From Apostichopus californicus (Eukaryota > Echinodermata > Holothuroidea > Aspidochirotida > Stichopodidae), in the NCBI GenBank assembly GCA_020650975.1, contig JAIPMN010000615.1, positions 1 to 64,000 of the forward strand: a DNA stretch of 64,000 nucleotides, written 5' to 3'. Shown here in pieces: positions 26,501 to 36,702 of the stretch. Made by a program: the position numbers and the translations under genes. Below the pieces are notes generated by a model. It searched no databases, was not told the DNA's origin, and was given only the letters and a program-made list of their open reading frames with translations. Positions within the stretch are counted from its first letter, which is position 1; each line of letters starts with the position of its first letter.

Positions 26501-29500
26501 GTCAAATTGATAGGAATATCGTTTATATCGTATATATTTTCCTTGAAGATGAATTTTCCGACAAGTGATACCAAACTCACGGATTGCTTGAATTGATGTT
26601 GGGTAATGCTAGAAAATGTCGTCTATACGCTCGCATCAAAATGTTTCCTCTTCTTAATCCCCAACCATTCAAGGTCTGTACACAGAGGTGAGAAAGACTA
26701 CTGAGTGCAGTAGCTTATACTGCATTCAATTTCACATTTCCATTGAAACATGCTCATGATGGTATCTGCACTATTTCTGTATGTCAGTTAGTAGAGCCTC
26801 TTCAGAAATTGAATTAAGTAAACCAAGAATCCGATGAAGTGTCTAGGATAGACTCAGGTCATTGAATCGTTCATCCCTTTTGACCAATAATAGCTTCTCA
26901 TGATATCTGACTTATCAATACAAATGAACTTTATTTTCCCCAAATACCATTTGATGACTTTGGAAAGCCAATTGAGCAAATAATAAAACTTTTACTTACA
27001 CATGCCAGTAAATTCATAACACTCTCTTTGACTAACACTTTGTCTGAGATCGATGATTTGTTCCATCGAAACCTGTCAGATGAAAAATTTAATGCACAAA
27101 AGGAAGATAATATAAAGTTCATGAGTGACAGATTGTCTACTTTTGAAAAAAAAAAAAAAACCAAGCAAGTAAGTGAACGAGACAATAAGAACACAATGTG
27201 CTTAGGGAGAAGCCCTGAGGAGATCAAGTTTTCCAGGGTGATGTCTAGGTTGAGAGCGCCAATGTCAATATGATCTGGTGTATATTTAAGTCCCCCTTAT
27301 CCCACCATTGCCAGTGTGCATTTCCATGTTTATTATTATAAGTCCACTACAAAAATGCTTCATGATTGATGCTGTTACTTACTTCACTGTGTGTTCTAGC
27401 AATTGGAGGCCAAAGTGTCTGATATTGGGGGGATTTGAAACCTTTGACAATTCGATGCCGTATGTGATGCAGCTACTAGAGGTTTCCTTGAAACCTTCAC
27501 AAATCTGGAGGAAAGAAAACACAATGGCAAAGAGAACAATATTAACTTGATAGTCTCTTAATGTTGTGTAAAAATGAGAATTTTCTGTTTCCCAACTTAA
27601 AGTAGATGTTTGCATTTGGATTCCAGTTAGTGCAACCTACTACTCATGCATGAACTATCAATATTGTCCTTTCTCAAGCTTTTGTGACACGACAAGATCT
27701 ACCTCCTCTAACCTTACTATAATAAGTACCAAAATACTATTAAAATGGAAGTGGAATCATTCCATGAGATTGGGGAGTGATGGCGTGGGGGGGGGTGGGG
27801 GGTAACCTACAGGTGTACAGAGACCATGCAAACTTCCACTACAGGATCAGACCAAGCTGTATTTGGTCTTGGAACATGCCTATTGGATGTAGAGATACTG
27901 ATTGAAAATGAAGGTTTAATTTGAATTAACCGTGACATGGAATATAAGCAAATCTTTAAGCATAGTTATATGCAATATAGGTTACCACCAAACTCCATTG
28001 TACCCCATCCTCATGGAAATTTAAGCCATTTGAATTGAAAAAAAGGTTAGCCTTTTAACTCATTTAAAGCCATCATAGTGAATTCCAGATGCATTCCACT
28101 CTTTTTAAGTAGACTGCGTTCTGACAAGACTGGTTGGGCACCACCAGTCGTTAAGATAATGCTGTGCAAGTAGCCCAGAGTTCTTTAAGTTTGTTCATAT
28201 GTGCATGTTGCTGTTCAACAATGAGTAAACTTTATGGTTTCAGTTGTTCTCCGCACACAGTAATTTCCACACATAACTTTCCGCTGAAAAATTCTTGTGC
28301 GGAAAACAACTTCTTTTTCCACTTACCTGTACACTATATTTTTCCTCAATTTTGGGATACCAAATTCAGGATGATGAAAATAACATGAGAAAGTATCAAA
28401 GAACGTCAATAAGGATGGTTAGACGGAGGTAATGTCAGAACAGTTAAGCTGCTTATAATTTACAGGAGGCTTGGACTGTTTGTAATTAGGGATTACTTAA
28501 AGAAGTATGAGGCATAATATTATATAGCCCTACATATTCTCACTCTGTACTCTGTTATTGTTAATGTGAAAATATAACAAAAGACACCCCATCCCCCTCC
28601 CGCCCCCTTTAGGATGAAACTTAGCGAGACCAAATCGTCACGGCAGCTCACCTTTTTCCACATTCATGCCATATCGAAAACCAAAACCAAAAAAGGTGGC
28701 GCTGTTTAACTAAAATTAAACTTGTGCTTACAGCGTAAGCTACAAGTACAACCTAAGCTATCCTAATAATAATCTAGTCTCGGAGCTACATTTTATCCTG
28801 CTAGTGCTACAGTTAAAATTCTATCTTTTCATCCTCCTAAATCCTTCCATGTGCCTAATTATTTCAGTAAGCCATTCTGTTCCTCCCCCAAAAAAACTGT
28901 ACTTTCCGCTGAAAAAAACTTTGTTTGTGTGCGGAAAACACTGTTTTGTTTCTGTGGAAAGTAACCTGTGCGGAGAATAACGGTACCCAAACTTTACGGT
29001 TTCAGTTGTTTTCCGCACACGTTACTTTCCGCACATTACTTTCCGCTGAAAAAATTCTTGTGCGGAAAACAACTCTTTTTTTCCACTTACCTGTACACTA
29101 TATTTTCCCTCAATTTTAGGGTACCAAATTCAGGCAGGATGATGAAAATAACATGAGAAAGTATCAAAGAACGTCGATAAAGGATGGTTAGACTGAGTTC
29201 ATGTCAGAAAAGTTACGCTGCTTATAATTACAGGCGCTGTTTAACTAAAATTAAACTTGTGCTCACAGCCTAAGCTAGTGCTTACAGCCTAAGCTACAAC
29301 CTTAGCTATTATAATAATATTCTAGTCTCAAAGCTACATTTTATCCTGCCAGTTAAATGCTATCTTCTCCATCCTCCTAAATCCTTCCATGTGCCTTATC
29401 ATTTCAGTAAGTCATTCTGTTCCTCCCAAAAAATGGTACTTTCCGCTGAAAAAAACGTTGTTTTCCGCTGAAAAATTTGTGTGCGGAAAACACCGTTTTG

Positions 29501-30603
29501 TTTCAGCGGAGAGTAACGTGTGCGGAAAATAACGGTACCCAAACTTTACTAGTACTAGTACGTGTAGGTGATTCTAGTGTCATTCTGCCATAAGTACATA
29601 CCTCCCTTCCTCAGACATTCCAACTCACACGCATTTGGCGTGTGACACACGCATTTCCAGCCCTTCACACGCTATGTGCACTTTATCACACGCAATCCAC
29701 AAACAATCTCCGAAAAACCGTGTGTGTCTTGAGTATCACACTTACAAGAGTAGTGCATTTGCCATGGTGGTGGTGGAAAACGCCGGGTGGGAGAGGTGTT
29801 GGTACTAGAGATTGAGAAGTGCGCTTCAATTTCCGTTATAAATGTTCAATTATGTTAGCAAGTGATTACTTTCATCGATTCAAGAAAAGTCTTTGTTGAG
29901 AATTGTCATGCTTGTTGAGTTCAATAATATATAGGCCTATATGATGATGAAATTCTCAATATAAAATTACTCAGAGAAACTGAAAAAGAATGCACCATTT
30001 TGCATCTAGGCAGTCAAAAATACGAAAATTTTTCCACCCCCTCCCCTTAGACCCCTCCCCCACTGCCGCTGATCACACTCATAGATTTTCCTCAATGTTG
30101 GAAAGTCTGCTACCTTTCCGCCATAGGTTTCGTAATACTTGTAAAGCTAATAATAATATTAAGCTAGTAATACTCAAAATTATGGATTAGGCCCCCAAGT
30201 CTGGGCTAATTCTGTTAACTAATAGTAATAATACTAATTACTAATGGTAGGATAAAAACTATAGAATACAGGGCCACTTTGGATACCCATCCTAGCAACT
30301 ACATGCACAGTGTGTGGATGCTCATTCAATATTGCCAGATCTTATCATATTTTCTCTTTGACCCCTTTTACCATCATACTGAATGCGCGGATGGGAGTGG
30401 GAAAGACTTCATTTTGCGAATGACCCTATAACGATAGGCCTATAACGATAGGATGATAGACCTATGTCTATGGGTCTAACGTCTATCCTAACGAGACTTA
30501 CGCGGTATGCTTTGTTTCGTTCCTCTTGAGTAACAGAAGGATTAATTGCTATGTTTGCAGCTTCTGTAAGCTGCGCTAGTGTCACATTATCATCCGATGC
30601 CAT
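5588..30603 (-). CDS. XPO5: Exportin-5 (pre-miRNA nuclear export receptor), complete, 29 coding exons
   Basis: Exportin-5 is a HEAT-repeat karyopherin that carries pre-miRNA and other double-stranded RNA cargo out of the nucleus with RanGTP. Exons in transcript order: 30603-30502, 27504-27383, 27072-27000, 25348-25211, 23958-23773, 22852-22829, 22540-22355, 21250-21174, 20497-20398, 19193-18981, 17759-17665, 16782-16667, 15817-15660, 14689-14594, 14203-14162, 13738-13649, 13372-13173, 12675-12510, 12038-11923, 11620-11520, 10820-10724, 9758-9622, 9186-9057, 8211-8120, 7653-7511, 7005-6901, 6652-6515, 6160-5990, 5731-5588. All phases match and the lengths sum to 3558 bases, giving 1185 residues plus stop. 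The start ATG gives MASDDNVTLAQ. Human XPO5 matches along the whole length from memory: RHFGLQLLEH and FRWN near residues 65-80; VKREWPQQWP, ETQSELVMLILLRL and EDVIAF in the exportin-1-like region (about 100-190); DPLILSCVLT at about 531; and FKREVHIKNLPKLYK near the C-terminus. An acidic stretch (EMDVEEEQ) lies near residue 972. Two donors are unusual (GTACAG after exon 4, GTACCC after exon 11), and intron 22 is AT-AC. No coding lesion is visible. Confidence 0.97.
7044..7302. repeat. 33-base minisatellite in an XPO5 intron
   Basis: About eight copies of a unit built on AAGGCACATAGGCATCAAG. The period is 33 bases (11 codons), so long reading frames appear on both strands. It lies between XPO5 exons 25 and 26 and is not coding. 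Confidence 0.9.
7790..7992. repeat. Dispersed repeat, copy 1 of a pair
   Basis: About 200 bases nearly identical to 10188-10388, both within XPO5 introns and in the same orientation. It contains GGCACCAGGGGTGAGCAACC. A third, diverged copy follows copy 2 at about 10389-10480. It resembles a short interspersed element; no known family was recognised. Confidence 0.75.
8525..8815. repeat. Three tandem copies of a roughly 110-base intronic sequence
   Basis: The sequence TGAATGTTTGGTCAGAAGTG followed by a shared segment recurs at about 8543, 8646 and 8750, with slightly different spacing. It is in the XPO5 intron between exons 23 and 24. Confidence 0.8.
9187..9621 (-). other. XPO5: U12-type AT-AC intron (XPO5 intron 22)
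   Basis: No GT-AG pair fits between exon 22 and exon 23. Reading the minus strand, the intron starts ATATCCTTT, the classic minor-spliceosome AT-AC donor. It has a branch-site match ATCCTTGAC (plus-strand 9202-9210) with the branch A 16 bases from the terminal AC. Using these ends, exon 22 is 137 bases and exon 23 is 130 bases, the phase is exact, and the protein reads KLRNIIRVVLKHLVKYC. That aligns without gaps to human RLRPMLRVFVKPLVLFC. It is 435 bases long. Confidence 0.9.
10188..10388. repeat. Dispersed repeat, copy 2 of a pair
   Basis: Near-identical to 7790-7992, differing at only a few positions by eye, which suggests a recent copy or gene conversion. A shorter, diverged copy adjoins it at about 10389-10480. 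Confidence 0.75.
10842..11205. repeat. Tandem duplication of about 180 bases
   Basis: Two adjacent copies share AGATTGCTGATACGCTGGAC and flanking sequence, with scattered differences. It is in the XPO5 intron between exons 20 and 21. No splice-site-bounded exon was found in it. Confidence 0.8.
13778..13924. repeat. 30-base minisatellite, five copies, each with TGACTCA
   Basis: Five near-perfect copies of a 30-base unit containing CTAGTATGACTCATTAAGG, 40 bases upstream (minus strand) of XPO5 exon 16. Each copy carries the palindromic AP-1-like core TGACTCA. Confidence 0.9.
14641..15241. repeat. XPO5: 106-base tandem repeat copied from the intron/exon 14 boundary of XPO5
   Basis: The motif GGATCCTAAAGAAC, the reverse complement of the exon 14 acceptor, occurs at 14685, 14791, 14909, 15015, 15121 and 15227. 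The spacing is 106 bases, or 118 where a 12-base segment is kept. The first copy is the true exon 14 boundary. The other five carry the same acceptor and about 40-50 bases of exon-like sequence. Confidence 0.93.
18140..18560 (+). repeat. Dispersed repeat family A, copy 1
   Basis: It shares long diverged blocks, including TTTTCCTCTGTGGATAAAT and a TGACATCAT segment, with 52765-53245 (same orientation) and part of 39040-39480 (opposite). No coding capacity is visible. It is in an XPO5 intron. Confidence 0.6.
19915..20350. repeat. AT-rich satellite-like stretch
   Basis: Irregular tandem repeats of TATACAGTATAATATACTAC and variants, rich in short palindromes. It lies in the XPO5 intron just upstream (minus strand) of exon 10, next to exon 9. 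Confidence 0.9.
22829..22852 (-). CDS. XPO5: XPO5 exon 6, a 24-base microexon
   Basis: It encodes KEEGNLSQ between exon 5 (ending KMKLK) and exon 7 (starting AQAACKVADK). The acceptor is TTCTCCAG and the donor GTAGGG. Human XPO5 has a similar polar stretch at this place before AQANCRVG, which supports the call. It is phase 0-0, so skipping would be silent for frame. Confidence 0.75.
24160..24960. repeat. Diverged repeat with CATATTCATAG and TTAATATTCATG blocks
   Basis: A segment near 24180-24240 matches 31075-31140 (GTGCACACCAAA, TTCATAGT). Further copies of TTAATATTCATG appear at about 24752 and 24913. It is intronic. Confidence 0.5.
25815..26160. repeat. Non-autonomous repeat with inverted ends
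   Basis: It begins TACAGGGATGTGCCC and ends GGGCATATCCCTGTGTA, so the ends are imperfect inverted repeats. It has a C-rich core (CCCCTTAGACCCCTCCCCC). The same core recurs at about 30040 and 31640. It is a probable MITE-like element in an XPO5 intron. Confidence 0.65.
28165..29560. repeat. Two-block repeat duplicated in XPO5 intron 1, rich in TTTCCGC/GCGGAAA
   Basis: Block A (28220-28440) recurs at 28995-29220 and block B (28690-28990) at 29230-29540, giving an A-B-A-B order. The blocks contain many copies of TTTCCGCACA and TTGTGCGGAAAAC facing each other, so hairpins are likely. Confidence 0.75.
29600..30100. repeat. Repeat with CACACGC clusters and the C-rich core
   Basis: A CACACGC-rich segment (about 29630-29750) is followed at 30015-30065 by the CCCCTTAGACCCCTCCCCC core shared with 25815-26160 and 31360-31715. 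It is in XPO5 intron 1, close to exon 1. Confidence 0.5.
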
Positions 30604-31359
30604 TGAAGGTATTGTATTTTGCCGTTAAACTGCCGCAATCAGCTAGCGCTATTTTTCGTCATCTTCCAGGCATATTTGATCAAAGTTCCCTGCCACATGC
30701 AATTTTTTTTCGCAGTATAGTAGAGCGACATGTGCGCTGCAGGAAACATACATTATGCACCATTCATGATAGAGATGAATAATTCATATTCTTCCCTCGC
30801 TGTACTACGAAAACTAAATTCGCCCGCCGCATGGTGAATGGTTTGATCGCGCTTCTCTAGTGTTGTACTTATCATATGGCAAGCCAAATACCAATTAATT
30901 GGATATTAAAAGCTTTTCGGTCGAAACTGTACCTTGTGCACCAAACTTGGTCTATCTCTCTTGAAAATCCTGCATTATCGGCGGAAAAAACGAGATTATC
31001 AGGAGATCAACCAGCCCCCCGAATAGACTAGGTAGAAAACCATAAAACGAAAACGTTTAGTGGTTCCGATGCCTAAACATATTCATAGTATGATAAGCCA
31101 TGCATGGTAATATTCACAAACTTGTGCACACCAAATGACCATGCACACCATGGTCCGCAAAATTAGGCCTATTAACCAACAACTGTATTAACCAACAACT
31201 ATTAACCAACAACTGTATTCCAATTTTGGATACAATCCGAAGAATGTGTCCCAAAATGCATTGGAGGTGGAAATAAAATGTAGTGTTACATTTTTCGTAA
31301 AAGAAGTGTCTATAGACGAACATTTTCTTGAAATTCTCAGTATTGTTATTATAGTTATA

Positions 31360-31715
31360 TATCAAGGGCGTAGGAACCGGGGTGCTGTGGGGGGGGGGGC
31401 CAGCCCCCAGTGAAAAATATGGGGGGGGGGGGCGGAAGTATCATTCCGCCCCCCCGCTCCGCAAGTCAGAAAACCCCTTTTTCATTTCCAAATGAGAAAA
31501 AAATCTCATTTGGAGCACCAAATTGCATCTAAGGCCAGGTGAAAGTGCAAAATTATTTACAAAATGGAGTGGGTGTTGAAGTGTGCTATATTGCACCAAA
31601 TTGCATCTGAGGCCACCTGGAAATGCAAAAAAAAATCCCTCCCCTTAGACCCCTCCCCCAGGCCGGCCATCAGTCTTCAGCCCCCCCACTCAAAAGTACC
31701 TTCCTACGCCACTGT
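31360..31715. repeat. Small repeat with inverted ends and poly-G/C core
   Basis: It starts near GGCGTAGGAACCGG and ends near CCTTCCTACGCCACTG, imperfect inverted ends. It contains long G and C runs and the CCCCTTAGACCCCTCCCCC core. MITE-like. Confidence 0.6.
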
Positions 31716-33141
31716 TATTTATGTTATATCTTATGGGCTTCTAGTAAAATATCAAGAAGTGACCAGTCTGAAGCTCTTCCAAGCACTCTTATTATATAAA
31801 CAAATAGAATGCATCATAACTTGTTGGATTGTTCACATTAAACTGAGTCCTGACTAATCAATCCCACAAGGCTCCTTATAGGTGGAAGCGGGGAAGGATA
31901 TATTCGCCGAGGCGCCATTGAATTATTTGATTACATTCAACACCTCTTGTCCAAGACGAAATTACGACACATTATAAACATGCTATTTGAGGCCAGACAG
32001 TACTAAGATTGATAAGATGCAAAATCCAGTTACTTAAACTGTTGAACCTCAATGTTTCAAGGTTCATTTCTCAAAAATTAAATGTTTCGTCGAAATTCGG
32101 TCTAAACTGATTGAACGGTCTACAGCATATCAAACTTAATTTTTCCTACTAAAGTCATTCTTGACACTGCTGACAAAAATTCCCTTCTTGGGAGCTGAAT
32201 TGGCGTTCCATATGCATACACGTATACAATTGTTACAAACCGAAACTGTACTGACGTGGTGAACACTGAAGTTTTTAAAGACAGAAGGGACAAAATGGCA
32301 TTTCCAATGTTTTCGACTCATGTCTGTTACTTCATAGCATTTGCAACCGTTTTCCGTAGTCACATCAGTCTGGCTGCTCAAATTCAACCGGGCATTTTCA
32401 CATTAACCTTCGCGCAGGTCGAAGAGGTAGGCTAGGCCCATATTAGTAGTACTACAACTCCTTTCACTATTAGTAGTACGTATTAGCTAGTACTACTAAC
32501 TTGGCATTGGCCTATAACTAAGTATAACACTAGACCCTAACAAGTAACAATAATACCAACATAGACTTAGCCTACCTAGCCTTGATGAAGCTACATACTA
32601 AGTACTTGGTAGTGCTGCTGTGGTAATGTGGTGTACGATAACGTGTCCCCGTGTAAATTTGTGTACTGCATTATTTGTAGCTTCACTGTTAGACACTAGT
32701 TGCTGTGTTCGTTAGTCAAATTGTAAATGTGTAGGCCTAGCCTAAGTGTAACTAAGTTGAACCACTTTGTCAATCACAACTTTAACCTTCAAAGCCTCAT
32801 GTTTAATGAAAATGGCTGAAAATACTGCATTAAAACTTAAAGCAAAGAGACAACAATTTTGAGACACTAAGTTGTAGATTAGACACCTGTTTAGTGGAAT
32901 TGTACTATGAACTAATATATGTAAAGTTAGGGAAATTTGTCCCTGCTTTGAACAGTTTCACTCCCGACCTGTACAAGTATAATTCTATTGAATGCTAGCA
33001 GAATCTGGTCAAACCATCAATGAAATCACAACTAATTCACTTTATATTACATGCCAATGTACGCTGATGACATAATGCAATTATTTAAAGTCAAGCACAC
33101 AATTCTACAAAATTCTCTTGTAAACTTGAACATATTTTGTT

Positions 33142-33402
33142 GGCCGTGGCTATTCTTACGTCTAGTCGTAACAATTATCTATAAACTATTCTTACAACAT
33201 CGGCGAATTCATGCGCAGTAAAGTAAATAAAGCAACTGTGTTTGTAGTAGGGGTAACCCTAACCCCTAATCCTATCCCTAACCCTAACTGGAAATTATTG
33301 TTACTCATGGTCGTAAAAATAGTACTCCTGGTTGGAAAATAGCAACTGCGCATGCGTAATCGGCAATTATCCTTACGACTCGTCGTAAGAATAGCCACTT
33401 TG
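33142..33402. mobile_element. MITE-like element with inverted ends and a 9-base direct repeat
   Basis: GTGGCTATTCTTACG at 33146 is matched in inverse by CGTAAGAATAGCCAC ending at 33398, and the similarity continues inward in part. TATTTTGTT flanks it on both sides (33133-33141 and 33403-33411), as a target-site duplication would. The middle holds a telomere-like CCCTAA-rich patch at 33253-33287. It has no coding capacity. Confidence 0.7.
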
Positions 33403-36250
33403 TATTTTGTTACCTTCCAAGCTGTTCATAATGTGTGATGTAAGCTGTTTAGTCTAGCAACACCCTGTTACTACTATGTCATATCTTACGCATGTTATAT
33501 CAAACAGAATGGCGGACTTTGCTAGGCTCGCGCAACTTCAAAAACTTAAGCGAGTATAGCAGTATCAGCTCTACTAGTCTACTTTTTATGAACATGTGCA
33601 AATCCCCTGATGTTGGCCTACTTACAGATATAGGCTGAGAGAACAAAATTACAAACTACGGGGAAAAACAAAAGTTTTGGATGTTTCAAATCCTAGACTT
33701 AGTGACAAGGGAGTCTTTTATAGCTGAGATGATCAGAATCAAACCCACTGTTTACGATTATTTGCCATTGTTTTTAAAAAATGCACCAATGAAGCACATG
33801 AAATGCAGCTTTTTGTGACATACACTTACAATGTTAGGATAGAATTGGTTTAGCAACACGAAAATGTGAAGAAGCAAAAACTTTTCTGTCAAAATACTGT
33901 ACAAACACACGAAAAGTGGCCAAACATCTCTGTAATGATTCTTTTGGGTGTTTTCTACATGGTTTTGGTTATTTTTCAAACAAGTTGCAAGATTTGAAGA
34001 GTTATAAAACACTTTTGCTGTCCTTCGATACCGTGATAAAATGCTGCACTATTACTGACAAGTGAATACATTTTTTTTGACGAATGGAACTGTAATTTCG
34101 CTCGTCTGTTACAGGCTTTTCAGTTGGCCTTTCCTGTGGAAGATATTCATGGTCTGCAAAAGCCCGCCCCCTATGTTCAACCTACATGCATTTATGCTTT
34201 TAGTTTAAATTACAAACTGTCAAGTGGCTCCTAGGTCTACCAAAAAGCCTGTGAGCCATGAGCTACTTTTCCCAGAGAGTGCTAGTGGACGTCAAAATCT
34301 GAATGTCACTCTTGTCTATAGGCCTAGCCCTAACATGAGGCTTGGTGCCTGCTGTTGCAATCCAAATGTTGTCAAAGATTTGAAACTTGAAAGGATAGTC
34401 CAGAGAAACTATCTCATTTTAGGCTGAGGAAAGAGGAACCTGTGCTAAGCATCCTTGTGAAAATTGCATTCTATTCTCCTGTATTGTTTTGTAGATAACA
34501 ACATTTGAAGTTGAAATGTTTTGTACCAAAAGGGAACTTGAAGTGCAATGTCGTTTATGCACACTGACAAATTTCTTTAATGTTTTTCTTTTGATGTATT
34601 TTCAAAGTTTCTTCTTGAAATTTAGAATGCATAATACACTAGGCCCATAGTAATTTGAATATTGATAACTTTCACATCAAATTTAGAGCCCTGTTCAATC
34701 CAAGGTCAAAACCAATAAGTGAAAATATAAGGACATATATACAAAACATGCTGCTGTCAGTGTGTAAGTATGACATAACACCTGTTTGCTTCAAGTTTGC
34801 AATATATAGAAAAAACTGACATTTTAAACTATCAATATCTTCGAAATTTCACCATGATGCTCAGTATATGTTCTTGTTTAATATAATTCGTAAAAAGTAA
34901 TGTAACCTTCTAACAGTGAAGCGATTGCCGCAATTATCTAGAAAAAGATCATTTGGAAAATGTAATTGGTCTAATAGGCCTAGAAATTGTAATATCTAAG
35001 TGGTATTTTCCTTGCCCAAAAAAACACACAACATATTTCCCAAAACTGAGGATTTTGTCTCCTCTGCTTAGATAAGGAGGTTATCATTTGAACCTTTCAT
35101 TGACAAGGAAGGGTCAAACAATCACTTTTTATCAAATTAAATTTATAGTAATTTATAGCTTAATTATAGAGGAGGTGCATGAAACTGCGGTTCTAACCAG
35201 ATCTGGTCAGGTGATTGACATTCATGGCCACAATGTGTTTCAAACTGAAGTTGCCTACTTAAATGCTCGTTTTAACTTTTCTTAATCATGGCAACTAACA
35301 ACTAGGACAGCCGCCCACTCAGCAGTTTTATCTGCAGTTCTGGTCAAATGTGATGGATACGCAAACCATAGAAATTACACACATCTAGAAGCTTCCTTAG
35401 TGAAAGGTTCCATATTTGCTGACATTCAGGGAATAAAAGGAAATTATCAAGATATTTTGGTAATGTCAGCAAAAAACATCATTGATATGCATGCATGCCC
35501 CCCAATTGAGAGCATGCTGAGATGTTGCATTTTTTGGATGAATTAATTTATGGTGCACTTAAGACTACAAACTGGCGTTTGTAATGATCATCAATAACTG
35601 TTGAAATGATTATAGTTCTGGAGTGTGTTACTTGTTCTTCTACTTTTAACACTGTGGGAAAATGATTTGATGTCTATTTCTGTAGAAGTACGGAATCTTC
35701 CATAATAATGACTACCTTTTTGGTATATTAATAACATAACAGTAGCATCAAATTATATAAGATGAATGTATTGGAAAGTCATGTGGTCTGTCACTAAAAA
35801 AACTGTTCTGTGGTTGTTATACAAATATGGTAAATACAACCCAAAAAGGTTTCATAGAATTAATAATTTAGCATCGTTTCTTCATTCCTAGCATTGAAGA
35901 ATTTTATATTTTGACACGTAAATAAAAAACCTAACAAACACAAAAGTTACTGGAGACATAGTACTAGTAGCAGATACATAGTTGTGCAAAATTACATTAT
36001 GTTTGAACTTCATTTACATGAAGAACACATTGAAAGACTTGGTAGTGAACTGACATTCAGTGGGGTCTTACATTTGTGATGCTATGGTAAAATCATGGAA
36101 ATTATGAAAGTGTGCAATTAAACATACGTTGCCTAATCACATTGGAGGCTATCCTTTCATTTGACTAAATGTTTCTCAGATACTAAAAGTATTGTAGACA
36201 CATTGTGTCACTGCCATATCGATTGCCCTTCCTGTCAGAGATTTTAATCT

Positions 36251-36493
36251 TGTGTAAAAGTAAGTTGGCCTGACGTTTCGATCCTAGCAGGATCTTCTTC
36301 AAAGGCTAAATGACAACTGACAGTAACAGCTACTAATCCCCTTTCATCTATCTCTTTGTGTTCACCGTGTTGTGCTCATTAACCTGTCTGTATTTTGTGC
36401 GTCTTTCTGTCCCTTCTGTTACTGTCACTTGTCATTATCCTTTGAAGAAGATCCTGCTAGGATCGAAACGTCAGGCCAACTTACTTTTACACA
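36251..36493. repeat. Inverted-repeat element with 55-base perfect arms
   Basis: 36251-36305 is the exact reverse complement of 36439-36493, and the pairing extends imperfectly inward by about 20 bases. Each arm contains the hairpin GATCCTGCTAGGATC followed by GAAACGTC. Related sequence is at 58073-58131 and, decayed, at about 10570-10630. The hairpin plus GAAAC resembles the hammerhead-type motifs known from Penelope-like retroelements. That assignment is tentative. Confidence 0.75.
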
Positions 36494-36702
36494 ATCTCCT
36501 CCTACACAGGCTCTCTAGTGGATAAGCAGTTTGCTAACAGTTTTATTTTATTTAGATTTTAAACTTGATAGATAAAGCAAGATGGGTGGAAACATTAGAT
36601 GTGCTAGAATTCTATGATATAGTAAAATTCATTCTCTTCTGTCTTTTACTGTCTGAATAATTCCCATTATCCATTGTCTTTTACTCCATTTTACTACTTT
36701 AG

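Larger units (their letters stand above)
30604..36702. other. Intergenic region between divergent XPO5 and TMEM87
   Basis: The sequence just upstream of XPO5 exon 1 (about 30604-30850) should hold its promoter and is less AT-rich, with CpG-containing stretches. The missing first exon of TMEM87, with its signal peptide, may lie here. I found no convincing candidate. Otherwise it holds small repeats (listed separately) and short frames without support. Confidence 0.5.

Noticed and set aside
32136-32387. 83-codon minus-strand frame rich in cysteine and histidine
   Set aside because: No recognisable zinc-finger spacing, no splice-site chain and no homologue recognised.
32623-32692. Plus-strand ATG frame with a hydrophobic run (LCTALFVASLL), considered as the TMEM87 signal-peptide exon
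   Set aside because: It meets a stop within 24 codons and no suitable phase-0 donor precedes it.
33246-33290. CCCTAA-like repeats taken as a telomere or chromosome end
   Set aside because: The patch is short and degenerate and lies inside a small inverted-repeat element with unique sequence on both sides.
33509-33560. ATGGCGGAC start with MADFARLAQLQKLKR, considered as a first exon
   Set aside because: It is not hydrophobic, has no clear donor before the stop, and has no link to downstream exons.
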